Source: JAYUDN01 sp043739785 (GTDB lineage: Bacteria; Patescibacteriota; Gracilibacteria; BD1-5; UBA2023). From it: DNA of 62,528 nt. Numbering within the stretch: the stretch's first letter is position 1; every line of letters starts with the position of its first letter. A program made the translations under genes and the position numbers. Below the pieces are notes generated by a model that saw only the letters and a program-made list of their open reading frames with translations, was not told where the DNA came from and searched no databases. The stretch is from NCBI GenBank assembly GCA_043739785.1, contig JAYUDN010000032.1, forward strand, positions 1 to 62,528, written 5' to 3'. Shown here piece by piece: positions 41,907 through 50,983 of the stretch.

Positions 41907-42800
41907 TTATTTTTGTACATTATCCGAAGCATTCCATGGGCATGTGCTCTTTCCGAGAGCCGCGTAGAGCCCACACCAGCTAAATAGAGCCTCGAAGAGG
42001 GCGAATCCAGAAAAGAATAAGAGGATGGGGCTCCACGAAGTGGTAATCGATAGAATGAGTAAGCATATACCAATGAGCATGCGAATAAGACGATCTGGTG
42101 TACCGATATTCGTATGATTTTTTCGAATGATATTTTTGGTGAATCTTCTCAGGATGAACCGATAAGTGAATCCGAGGATGAAAGCGAGAACAAACATTAT
42201 TACGATGAGTCCGGCACCAAAAGGTGAAAGAATAAACGAAATCGGTGATTCCTCAAAAAAATTACGTTTTATTTGTGGTACGAGAGTGAGTGCATTGATG
42301 ATTTCAGGGAAGTCAAAGAGTTCAGTCTCGCCTACTGCAAGGGAGTATTTACTATCGTTCTCTAAACTCGAAACGATAATATCATACTTCCCCGCTGCTA
42401 CATTCGCTTTATACTCAGGACCCGCCCAGTAGGTGTCGTAACCGAAAGGTTCGAAAAGTTTGGTCCACGTAAATGTACTCCCATCAAGGGTAGCAAATGG
42501 TATTTCAGTATTACCATCCTTGATAATCTTCACGGTGATATCTTGCTTCTGTCCTGGGATATCTGGGACGAGTATATTCACATAGAGAGCAAATGGTGTA
42601 TCTGAAACAATACTGTAGGTCTGAGGAGTTCCTTGGAGTCGGGTATAATACGCTTTTGATACTTCGGGTTCAAGTACAGTGGTTTGGTTTCCCTCAGGAA
42701 TTCTCGGCTGATGAGCGAGGACAATTCCCGGAAAGAGTAAGAATAATAAAATACCAGCGATGAATATTATTTTCTTAAAACTATTTTTGTATAAAAACAT
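41907..42800 (-). CDS. Membrane protein with extracytoplasmic beta domain and YgaP-like (DUF2892) C-terminus
   Basis: A 297-residue protein. Signal/anchor IIFIAGILLFLLFPGIVLA, an exposed domain (LQGTPQTYSIVSDTPFALYV, IVSSLENDSKYSLAVGE), a span IVIMFVLAFILGFTYRFIL, and a C-terminal DUF2892 unit NIGTPDRLIRMLIGICLLIL to GLYAALGKSTCPW. DUF2892 occurs as the membrane part of YgaP rhodanese. The last Cys is conserved in that family. No TGA codons. Last transcribed upstream of the flavinylation group. Confidence 0.8.
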   Translation of the reverse strand: MFLYKNSFKKIIFIAGILLFLLFPGIVLAHQPRIPEGNQTTVLEPEVSKAYYTRLQGTPQTYSIVSDTPFALYVNILVPDIPGQKQDITVKIIKDGNTEIPFATLDGSTFTWTKLFEPFGYDTYWAGPEYKANVAAGKYDIIVSSLENDSKYSLAVGETELFDFPEIINALTLVPQIKRNFFEESPISFILSPFGAGLIVIMFVLAFILGFTYRFILRRFTKNIIRKNHTNIGTPDRLIRMLIGICLLILSITTSWSPILLFFSGFALFEALFSWCGLYAALGKSTCPWNASDNVQK

Positions 42801-42877
42801 ACGATGATGGTAATGTGTTTTGAGCTATCTTATAGCTTACCCTTATAAATACAGAGGACAAGCCGGAATCGTCTGGT

Positions 42878-42953
42878 ACTATAAAATAAATCCTCCTCAC
42901 TTACGTGAGAAGGTTTAAGTATTTCATGGTAAACCTGATATAGAGAAGATTCG
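42878..42953. repeat. Left copy of a tRNA-Glu-end/terminator direct repeat
   Basis: An imperfect hairpin (CCTCCTCAC / GTGAGAAGG) followed by TATTTCATGGTAA and GATTCGAAC, a degenerate match to the terminator plus tRNA-Glu 3' end at 43581-43660. Here the tRNA part is decayed and not a functional gene. Confidence 0.55.
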
Positions 42954-42969
42954 AACTTTTATAGAGGAA

Positions 42970-43416
42970 TTAGCTACCTATAGATTCAAGTCCTTCATTT
43001 AATCGATCACTCAACCACTCGGTAAAACTACTACTATCAGTATCTGATGATTCTAAATTCTTTGAAAAATCATGTTGCCAAAAGTACACCTTATTATCTT
43101 TTTTATTAAAACAGTAATAGTCTCATCTTCAATTCGGTGAAAATGGTATAAGAAAATCGGGGATGTTTAGTAATCTTTCTTTGTTGATGTAAATATCATC
43201 ATGACTTCTACCTGTAATTCAAAAGATATATTCAAAAGGTATAGAAATTCAGTTATATTTCTTGAGAAAATATCTGTAGTCTGGGTTCAACTTAAATCAA
43301 AAATTATGCTCAAGTGTACTAAGATCATTCTCTTGAATTATAACACAAGTATCAAATCACCACATATCTTTGGGAAATTTGGATAATGATTTTATCAACG
43401 CATCAATTTTCTTCAT
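42970..43416 (-). CDS. SUKH (SMI1/KNR4) family protein
   Basis: A 148-residue SMI1/KNR4-fold protein with seven TGA codons as Gly. Family landmarks: LEHNFGFKLNPDYRYFLKKY followed by NGISIPFEYIFGI, RLLNIPDFLIPFSPNGRGDY and YFWQHDFS. SUKH proteins are best known as immunity proteins against contact-delivered nuclease toxins, but also have housekeeping roles. No toxin gene is evident nearby. It is flanked by direct repeats related to the 3' end of tRNA-Glu. Confidence 0.85.
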
Positions 43417-43455
43417 ATAATTGAGTTATTAATTGTTAAATCTTCCAGTATCCGA

Positions 43456-43560
43456 TTAATTCTTCCAATATTTGTCACTTGTATTGTTAAAAATAGGAGT
43501 TTCCTCTTTTGTTAGTCATGGTTCAGCTAAGTAACTAATTCTATAAAAATTCTTACTCAT
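43456..43560 (-). CDS. Very small ORF upstream of the SUKH gene, 34 aa
   Basis: MSKNFYRISYLAEPGLTKEE to SDKYWKN then TAA, with one TGA as Gly. It lies 39 bases before the SUKH start on the same strand. It could be a leader peptide, a truncated gene or chance. Confidence 0.3.
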
Positions 43561-43580
43561 GATAGCTAGAAGTATACTAC

Positions 43581-43660
43581 CGTCAATTGTATAATAAAAA
43601 TCCCTCACTTCCGTGAGAGATTTTTGATTATTTCATGGTAACGCCACGGAGAATTGAACT
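43581..43660. repeat. Right copy of the tRNA-Glu-end/terminator direct repeat
   Basis: Hairpin AAAAATCCCTCAC / GTGAGAGATTTTT followed by TATTTCATGGTAACG and the T-arm GAATTGAAC of the intact tRNA-Glu. Partner of 42878-42953. Confidence 0.6.
43604..43632. terminator. Terminator hairpin
   Basis: AT-flanked inverted repeat around CCCTCAC-TTCC-GTGAG with A- and T-runs on both sides, between the tRNA-Glu gene and the small ORF/SUKH pair; likely acts in both directions. Confidence 0.65.
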
Positions 43661-43710
43661 CCGGTCTACGGGATGAAAACCCGTTGTCTTAACCACTGGA
43701 CGATGGCGTC
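43636..43710 (-). tRNA. tRNA-Glu (anticodon UUC)
   Basis: Minus-strand cloverleaf: acceptor GACGCCA pairs with TGGCGTT (first pair G-U), D-arm GTCCAGTGGTTAAGAC, anticodon loop TTTTCAT with TTC, T-arm GGAGTTCAATTCTCC, and CCA is encoded (43636-43638). Similar to other bacterial tRNA-Glu genes. Confidence 0.92.
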
Positions 43711-43838
43711 GAAGATAAGTTTATTTTAGAATGAAAATCTACTAGAACACAAAAAGAAAACAGTATTCGATAATCTATAAAAAAGCTAAGGTACGGGGAC
43801 TTTTAACTTTAAACTTTCAACTTGTAACCTAATTTTAA

Positions 43839-43915
43839 TGGTCGGAGACGTGGGACTCGAACCCACAACCCCGTGCTCCCAAAGCACGTGCGCTAGCCAA
43901 TTGCGCCAGTCTCCG
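43839..43915 (-). tRNA. tRNA-Pro (anticodon UGG)
   Basis: Acceptor CGGAGAC pairs fully with GTCTCCG, anticodon loop TTTGGGA with TGG, T-arm GTGGGTTCGAGTCCCAC, encoded CCA at 43839-43841. Confidence 0.93.
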
Positions 43916-44002
43916 ATAGAAATGAAAAGATAAAAGTGAATAGATAAAAGTGAATTGGGAATTCTAAACTTTTATCTTTGAATTATTCATTTTTAGTTGG
44001 AA

Positions 44003-44079
44003 TGGTGGGCGTACCTGGACTTGAACCAGGGACCTCGACATTATCAGTGTCGCGCTCTAACCAGCTGAGCTATACGCCC
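44003..44079 (-). tRNA. tRNA-Ile (anticodon GAU)
   Basis: Acceptor GGGCGTA pairs with TACGCCC, D-arm AGCTCAGCTGGTTAGAGC, anticodon loop CTGATAA with GAT, T-arm CCTGGTTCAAGTCCAGG, encoded CCA. Confidence 0.94.
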
Positions 44080-44168
44080 GTATAAAAAAAGAGATTAGGT
44101 ATTAGTAGTTAGAAATTAGCAGAAAAAATCTAATCACTAATAACCAATCACTAATCACTAAAGAAACA

Positions 44169-44185
44169 TGGAGCGGGCGATGGGA
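44169..44185 (-). repeat. Partial copy of the tRNA-Gly 3' end
   Basis: TGGAGCGGGCGATGGGA here is identical to 44332-44348, the CCA end and T-stem side of tRNA-Gly. No 5' half of a tRNA lies beside it. A perfect hairpin (GTGAAGTCAA / TTGACTTCAC, 44228-44251) and the palindrome CCCGAGTACTCGGG lie between the two copies. Confidence 0.7.
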
Positions 44186-44331
44186 TTCCACACTCTCTGT
44201 CCCGAGTACTCGGGGCTCTCCTCGTATGTGAAGTCAAGACTTTGACTTCACTACTCGGATTCGATTCCCATATTATAAAATATGATATTTTCGAATGAAG
44301 TGTAGCGATCGAATTACCTGCTTGAACTAAG

Positions 44332-44407
44332 TGGAGCGGGCGATGGGACTCGAACCCATAACAGTCTGCTTGGAAGGCAGAGACTCTAGCCATTGAGCTA
44401 CGCCCGC
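44332..44407 (-). tRNA. tRNA-Gly (anticodon UCC)
   Basis: Acceptor GCGGGCG pairs with CGCCCGC, anticodon stem TCTGC/GCAGA around loop CTTCCAA with TCC, T-arm TGGGTTCGAGTCCCA, encoded CCA. This is the GGA/GGG reader. The special tRNA-Gly(UCA) needed to read TGA is not seen in this window. Confidence 0.93.
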
Positions 44408-44473
44408 AAATCTCTAAAAGCCAAGGCATTGTATAAAAAGAGTCGGGCTTGTCAAAACTTTTTCGACCTTATT

Positions 44474-45076
44474 TTACCATCTCTTAAAACTCGGACAATC
44501 CTGGAGGACATCTATGAGAGAAAACCCTTTGTGTTCTATCGCCCGCTTGATAACCTCCTTGAGTTCGCCGAACTTCCGAGAATCAGCATGTTCCGCAAAA
44601 GTACAACCAGCTTCCTTCGCAATACGGATAGGATCAAATGGCGCAATTGTGTTCCCCTCAGGCGTCGTCTTCGTCACCGCTCCGAGTGGGGTCGTCGGAG
44701 AGGCTTGCCCAGTCGTCAGGGCATAGTTTTCGTTGTTGAACACGATATAAGTCATATCGATATTACGTCGGCAAGCGTGGATGAGGTGTCCCATACCGAT
44801 CCCATAGCCATCTCCATCCCCTCAAGCGATTATGACCGTCATCTCGGGCTTCGCAATCTTGACTCCAGTCGCAAAAGGAACAGCACGTCCATGGAGGGTT
44901 TCAGCGGCATACCCATGGATGTATTGGCTTGATTTCCCGCTACATCCTACTCCCGAGACAACCACATGCTGATGGGTCGGGATTGCAAGTTCGCGAAGGG
45001 CATTTTTGATCGCCATAATGATGAGGAAGTCTCCACATCCGGGACACCACTGGATGTTCGTAAGTCAGGTACGCAT
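44474..45076 (-). CDS. korB: 2-oxoacid:acceptor oxidoreductase beta subunit (KorB/PorB-like)
   Basis: A 200-residue thiamine-diphosphate-binding subunit. IQWCPGCGDFLIIMAIKNAL at the N-terminus, VVSGVGCSGKSSQYI, TLHGRAVPFATGVKIA, then GGDGDGYGIGMGHLIHACRR (Mg/TPP motif; a TGA encodes Gly here) and YIVFNNENYALTTGQASPT. The Asn-containing motif is intact. It ends shortly after FSLIDVLQDCPSF; usual KorB proteins run about 270-300 residues, so the C-terminal tail is short. Partner of the korA gene, with a four-helix-bundle gene between. Confidence 0.9.
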
Positions 45077-45156
45077 AGGAAGGTAGGAACGATTAATGGT
45101 AGAAGTTGGTAGTTATTGGTAGATTGAGGTAGTTATTGGAACTATTTATAGGTAAT

Positions 45157-45516
45157 TTACTGGTATTCTTTTTTCTTGCGGATAAAGAGGGAAATCATAT
45201 TGAGGAGGTGAGTAATTTCAGATTGAACTGTATCAAATTCCTTTGAATCAATAAATTGAAGTTCATGAGCAATAATAAGTTGTGCATGGAGTTCGGTACA
45301 GGATCATTTGGCAATTTGTAAAAATCTAAGATTGTCTGCGGTACTTCCTCTCCCAATTCATTCTGCTATATTACTTGCGATTGAGACTGCGGCTCGTTTC
45401 ATCTGATCGACAAGGCTGTATGTTTCTGTTTTAGGAAAACAATTTGATATTCTATAAATACTTTTGATAACTTCTATGGATTTTTTCCAGATTTCTAGAT
45501 CTTGATAGTAAGACAT
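45157..45516 (-). CDS. Four-helix-bundle protein (23S rRNA intervening-sequence family)
   Basis: A 119-residue S23/IVP-like protein: LEIWKKSIEVIKSIYRIS, YSLVDQMKRAAVSIASNIAE followed by the invariant Gly (TGA), GRGSTADNLRFLQIAKGSCT and HLLNMISLFIRKKKEY. Family members are encoded in rRNA insertions or stand alone; function unclear. It is inserted between korA and korB on the same strand, flanked downstream by repeats of GGTAGTTATTGG (45098-45140). Confidence 0.9.
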
Positions 45517-45589
45517 ATTTTATAAAGAAAAACTTAATTTCTCAACTATAATCTACCATTTTCTACCTATAATCTACCTTTATCTTCCA

Positions 45590-47254
45590 TTATTCTCTAA
45601 GAGCATTAAAGTCCTCCATATAAAACGGTAAGAGATCATACCGACGTCGATGGGAAATCTTGAGAGTCGGGACGTAGAGCAGGCCGAACTCTTTGGTGAG
45701 ATAAGACTCGAGCTGGCCGGAGTAGTTCGATTCGAAAAATACCACTTCCTCTTTCGAGACGATGAGATCTCGAAGTCTCGAATCGAGCGGATAGAGATAC
45801 TGGACGATGATGAGACCATATTCTGGATTTTCTTCCACGAAGGCCGTCGCCGTATAACTCGCAAAGCTGAGTGTCAGGATCATCTTCTTTGCCTCAGGAT
45901 TGACGAATCGAAAACCAGCAATCCCCTCTTTCTGGAAGAAATCCTTGAGCTTTCGGGCTCGTTTCTCGGTCATCCGCATCTTCATATCCATATCTTCAGT
46001 CGTCTCCCCGGCTTCATCGTGCTCATAGCTCGTCGCGATAAAGTCTCCATCCGGAGTACCGACAGTCACGTACGGAGAGACTCCATCTTCAGTCAATGCA
46101 TATCGCTTAAACTCTTTCGTTGGAGCTGTTTCCAGTTTCCCCCGATCGATCGGAGTGGGTTTGAGATTAGAATCAATTGTGACCTTCCCTTCAGAGAACT
46201 GCTTATCGGTAAGATAGATAATGGGCATTTGGTACTTCTGTGCGTAGTTCAAAGCTTGACCCGCCATCGTATAGCCCTCCTCAAGAGTAGAAGGACAGAG
46301 CACGATATTCTCAGAATCACCAAATGTCGGCCGCAAGGCGTAGAGGATTTCTCCTTGTTCGTGAAAGGTCGGGGTTCCCGTGCTTGGTCCAGCTCGCTGC
46401 GAGAGAACAGCCACCACTCCGATCTCCGCTTGATGGGCGAAGGAGAGGGCCTCGGTCATCAGGGCAAATCCTCCTCACGAGGTTCCGACCATGGCTCGAG
46501 CTCATGTATAAGCCGCACCGAGTGCTGAGTTCATCACCGCAATCTCATCTTCCGCCTGGAGAAATGGAACTTTTCCAGAATTTACGACTTCGGAGAGTAT
46601 CGTCGAAGCCGGTGTCATCGGATAGGCGCTGAAATAGTCAAGTCCAGAGTCGATCGCCCCGAGAGCAATCATCTTATTCCCGTAGGAGAGTTTACCAGGA
46701 GATCCGATTCGATTCGGTTGGAAGTCACTCCCCTTTCCAGAGAATTCTTCGTACATAAGTCGGACAATCGCGAGATTACTCTCGACGAGGGCTTCGCCCT
46801 TCTTGCGGAATGATTTCTCGATGGATGGCGTCCAGACCGAAGCATCCAGTCCGAGAAAGGCTCCGAGCATACCGATGAGATAGGTATTCTCATACTTGTC
46901 TGTGATTTCTCGTTCTATCACTCGGAACTCGGTACGGATATCTGGGTGAGTTTTTTCGACACTGTCGATCCATTTTTTCGCCGCAAAAATCGTCCCTCAC
47001 TTCTTGAGATTGCCAAGAATGGCAATGAGATTCTTATCATTGAGCGCGATACAGGCATCGACTTCGCGAGTGATATAGGGACTTCCCTCATGGATATGGA
47101 CATCGAAGTAATTGATCCCGCCCTTGATAATCGACTGGTACTCCGAGTCGGTGATGATCTGGTACCCGAGCTCGACAAAGACCGATGCGATGATATCCAT
47201 CACGGAGTGCATACCGAGTCCTGCTGGTCCGGCTATACGTATACTATAGTGCAT
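45590..47254 (-). CDS. korA: 2-oxoacid:acceptor oxidoreductase, fused gamma-alpha subunit (KorA-like)
   Basis: A 554-residue protein. Gamma domain first: IRIAGPAGLGMHSVMDIIAS, IIKGGINYFDVHI. Alpha domain next: DYFSAYPMTPASTILSEVV, LQAEDEIAVMNSALGAAYTG followed by ARAMVGTSGGGFALMTEALS. Both Gly residues flanking these are TGA (46502, 46460). It ends with a transketolase C-like domain (IIVQYLYPLDSRLRDLIVS). With KorB it decarboxylates a 2-oxoacid to acyl-CoA and reduces ferredoxin. Fusion of gamma and alpha is common in KGOR. Upstream region to 47430 is AT-rich and divergent. Confidence 0.93.
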
Positions 47255-47492
47255 AAAAGAAAATAATACCGGAAGTATAAGAGGAAGGGGAAGAAAATCA
47301 AACGTAAAATATCACGCAAAGGTAACAAAAATTGACTTTTCGAATATTATATATATTATTTAATTTTAAAGGGGGGTTGTATTTTTATTAAAAACAATTC
47401 CCTCCTATAATTCATATAATTCAAAAAAAATGCTTAAATTTACTAAGCACCCAACTATATGTGGAAGAAAACAACTCAGTGATCCTCATTAA

Positions 47493-48143
47493 CCCTATTG
47501 ATTCATCCACGGGACAAACGAAAAAGCACTTAATACCCTGGAAAATCCATTTGTAGATATTCGTGACGTCGATCCGAGTATTGCCATAGAACTCAAGTAT
47601 GCCACGACAGATAATGTTACTGGGGTCGCGCACTATCCTCCTGATATAAAGCCTCTCCTACGAAGAGAAGTAGCAGTCATGCTATCTCACGCTCAGAAAC
47701 ATCTGAAAGCCATTATGTGATCTGACGATTATAGTCTGATCGTCTATGATGCCGGGAGACCTCAACATGTTCAAGAAAAGATGTACGAATGAGCTCTTCA
47801 GCATGATAAAAAAGATTACTTTGCCTCACCAAAAAAATGATCGATTCATAGTTTTGGTTGTGCAGTCGATGTTTCGATTCTCTACCGTGGAAAACCCCTC
47901 GATATGGGTGCAGCGTTTGATCAGCTTGATCCTATTGCTGAGCCAAAAAATGAGATACTGTTACTGGCCAATGGAATCCTACAGAAGGAACATATCGAAA
48001 ACCGTGAGCTACTCAGAAGGGTAATGGAGTATGGATGACTCCTCAATATCGATACCGAGTGGTGGCACTTCGAAACTCCGGATGATGACAATGACTTTGG
48101 GAGGAGGAATCATATCAGAAGTGATCTTGAGAGGATAGAGTAA
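47493..48143 (+). CDS. D-Ala-D-Ala dipeptidase, VanX/DdpX-like (M15D), 5' end unresolved
   Basis: The frame encodes an M15 peptidase: FVDIRDVDPSIAIELKYATT, IVYDAGRPQHVQEKM, SIHSFGCAVDVSILYRG (zinc SxHxxGxAxD) and LNIDTEWWHFETPDD (zinc His and catalytic Glu). Several TGA are Gly. No ATG follows the in-frame TAA at 47490-47492. An ATG in the same frame at 47430 gives 20 codons before that TAA. Either the gene is nonsense-mutated, or translation starts at a non-ATG codon, or the assembly has an error. Such enzymes cleave D-Ala-D-Ala from peptidoglycan recycling. Confidence 0.75.
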
Positions 48144-48160
48144 TACAACCTATCTCTCTA

Positions 48161-48868
48161 CTATTTCTTCTGAAATATCGAGATCATTCGTACCTTTCCG
48201 GCGAGCTCATATTCATACTCTCAAACAAGAACGAGCCCGAGTTTCTTCGCTACTTTTTCCCGATCTTTGAGCTCCTCATCCGAGGGCATTTTATAGAGGA
48301 TAATCTTCCCGTGTTTCCCAAGAAATGGAGTCGCCCAGGTGAGAATATCCGTGATATAGGCAGTCGCCCGAGAAACGACCACATCATATTTTTCTTTATG
48401 GTCGGGACTTTTTGCTAGAACTTCCGCACGTTCCTGGATGGCAGTAATCCCTTCGAGTCCAAGCTCCGTGATAAAGTGTTGCATTGCTTTTACTTTTTTC
48501 CCGACGGAATCAAGAAGTGTAACTTCGATTTCTGGATGGGTGATTTTAAGTGGGATTCCAGGAAATCCACCTCAGGAACCGATATCAAGGAGTCTGAAGA
48601 GGTGCTGGGAGGCTGGGAGGCTGGGAGGAGAGTTTGCGGAATCTAAGCTCTGAGAAGTGTCTCCATCATGACTCATTCCGGCTTCCATCGCAACACTTCC
48701 ATAGAGTGAATCGACAAAGTGTTTCTCGATAATCCCGGCTTCGTCTCTGATCGCAGAGAGATTGGTATGACTATTGTACTCGATAAAGAGCGTGAGAAAT
48801 CGCTCAAAAAGTTGGATTTCTTCTGGAGAAAGCTCGAAACTATGGATGGAAAATACGGATGCTAGCAT
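48161..48868 (-). CDS. rsmG: 16S rRNA (guanine527-N7) methyltransferase RsmG
   Basis: A 235-residue RsmG. Landmarks: FIEYNSHTNLSAIRDEAGII, KHFVDSL, LLDIGSGGGFPGIPLKITHP (SAM site; TGA encodes a Gly at 48572), VTLLDSVGKKVKAMQHFITE and VVVSRATAYITDILTWA. A 25-residue insert rich in Ser/Pro/Asp lies just before the SAM motif (DTSQSLDSANSPPSLPASQH). It converges on the VanX-like gene with 17 bases between. Confidence 0.93.
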
Positions 48869-48952
48869 ACGGAGGAAAATAAATACTCCCTAGTATATAA
48901 GGAGTATAAGGATAGTAAGAGTATAGCGAGACTTTTCTGTTTTCCAAACCGA

Positions 48953-49906
48953 TTATCGATTCACATAGTTGTATCCATTCGGAGCCGTATAGTTCGAATT
49001 CACAATACTCTGGATACGATTGATAACATTCTGATAAGAAGAGGTGATGCGCATCTGGATACCGAGGCTCGTATTGATGATGGTAACCGATACAGAGTCT
49101 CCGAGTCCAAGTGGGACAAAGGAACGAGCATAGGATTGGATATAGTTCGCAGTCGTCGGATCGTTTGAAGTGATGACAATCGTCGCCCCATCAGTGAGGT
49201 TCGAAATCGATCGGATAATATCACTATTTCTCGCATACGGCTGGGCATAGTAGTATCCTGTAGAAGGATTGTAATTGTACCCTTGGTTATAGTTCGGGTC
49301 GTAGTTTTGGTTATAATTATAACTATAGTTCTGATTGTAGGTATTTCTCGGATCCCTTCTTACTGGAGGAAGTGGAGGGGCAACATATCGATTCACGACC
49401 GCAAAGCCGAGCTTTCATCGAACATAATCTTGGATTTTAGAAACCGTATCGTAGTCAGAAGAGGTGATCTGGACCTGGACCCCGTTCCAGTGGTTATCCT
49501 TCGTGACGTACATATTGCGACCGAAGATTTCGCTCTTTACCCCATCATAGTTGATCGTCTGTAGCCGACTTGATACATAGGTATCTGAAGAAGTGAGGGT
49601 AAATATAATACCACTCGTCGTATCAGTGACGCTCTTCGAGATACTTGTCCCATATCGAGAGAGGAGATCCCATAGGGCAGTGATCGTCGAATCGGTCGTA
49701 TTGTAGTATCACTGATTTTGGTAGGTATCATAGTATCCACCATAGGGATTGTATCCGTTGGTAGATCCATAGGGATTATAGTACGGTTGGTAGTAGTTTT
49801 GATTTTGGTAGGGATCGATATTGTACTGATCATAGTACGAAGCAAAACTCGAGATGGGAATCAAGGAGATGAGGATTGCCGTACCGATGAAAGTGAAAGT
49901 GCGCAT
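48953..49906 (-). CDS. Secreted Tyr/Asn/Gln-rich protein, 317 aa
   Basis: Signal peptide FTFIGTAILISLIPISSFAS, then two low-complexity Tyr/Asn/Gln/Pro stretches (YDQYNIDPYQNQNYYQPYYN and NTYNQNYSYNYNQNYDPNYN) separated by related beta-alpha units with ITALWDLLSRYGTSISK, ITSSDYDTVSKIQDYVR and MRITSSYQNVINRIQ. The units resemble each other and may be small ferredoxin-like modules. Two TGA codons are Gly. No known family. Probably surface exposed. Confidence 0.75.
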
Positions 49907-50120
49907 AAAAAGGTGAGAAGATAGTAAAGAAGAAGCGATTTGATATTTGTTTATAAAATATTTATAATTATTATTATAAAATAATCAAGTTAATTTTCGA
50001 GAAAATATAATTCCATCTAAATATAGCGACAAACGAGAGGAAATCAATATTGCAATCTGAGGGAAAAATCCTACAATATCTGGTAAAATCGAAGATCAAA
50101 TTTATCTAACTCTTTCGCCT

Positions 50121-50918
50121 ATGGAAACCGACGTCCGTCTTGCTGTGCTCATCGATGGAGATAATATCCCCTCCGCTTACATCAAAGAAATGATGGAAGA
50201 AATCGCCAAATATGGAAACCCGACACTGAAGCGTATTTATGGAGACTGGACTCGTCCGGGACTCGCCAAATGGAAGGATCTTCTCCTCGAAAACGCCATC
50301 ACTCCCATCCAGCAGTATGGCTATACCAAGGGGAAAAATGCGACCGATAGTGCGATGATTATCGACGCGATGGATATCCTTTACTCAGAAAAGGTTGATG
50401 GATTTTGCCTCGTCTCGAGTGACAGTGATTTCACGAGGCTCGCGACCAGACTCCGGGAAGCAGGTATGAGAGTCTATGGAATCGGGGAGAAAAAAACGCC
50501 CAATCCATTCATCGTCGCGTGTGATAAATTCATCTATATAGAAATCCTCAAAAAACCGACCAAGGAGGTAGTAGCGAAGGATAGGAAAGCGAAAGTATGA
50601 GAAAAATTTATCCCTTTTAGTGACCTCGAGACGAACCCAGTAGAAACTGATACTATGACTCCAGGATTCGATATGGTCACTCCGGAAGTCATAGAGCTCA
50701 TTGCCAATACAGTATCCGATATCGCGGATGAGGATGGATGGGCTTTTCTCGGAGATGTCGGTGGTCTCCTTCAGAAAAAACAACCAAACTTTGATCCTCG
50801 AAACTACGGATTCAATAAGCTCACCCCGCTCATCGATTCGACTGGGAAGTTCGAGATTACGGAACGAGGTGATGGTGGAAAAGGGAGATACAAGCTCATC
50901 TATGTCCGCAATAAATAG
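50121..50918 (+). CDS. NYN-domain (PIN-like) ribonuclease with OST-HTH/LOTUS domain
   Basis: A 265-residue protein. NYN domain: LAVLIDGDNIPSAYIKEMME (Asp), KRIYGDWTRPGLAKWKD, ATDSAMIIDAMDILYSEKVD, CLVSSDSDFTRLATRLREAG with the acidic residues of the metal site. The C-terminal half VIELIANTVSDIADEDGWAF to FDPRNYGFNKLTPLIDSTG is a LOTUS/OST-HTH domain that binds RNA. The TGA at 50598 (Gly) joins the two. This architecture matches YacP/LabA-like COG1432 proteins. Confidence 0.92.
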
Positions 50919-50983
50919 CCCTGGGTTTTGGTAACCCCACACTAACAAATACTATCTATTTCATCACGATTTGAATTTAGTTT

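Noticed and set aside
44332..44407. tRNA-Gly(UCA) suppressor for TGA
   Set aside because: The anticodon loop is CTTCCAA, giving UCC, not UCA.
44151..44429. Standard-code minus-strand ORF of 92 residues
   Set aside because: It runs through the intact tRNA-Gly and its duplicated end; its residues reflect tRNA sequence.
45650..46528. Long plus-strand ORF (292 aa) opposite korA
   Set aside because: Antisense shadow of the KorA coding sequence, no domain features.
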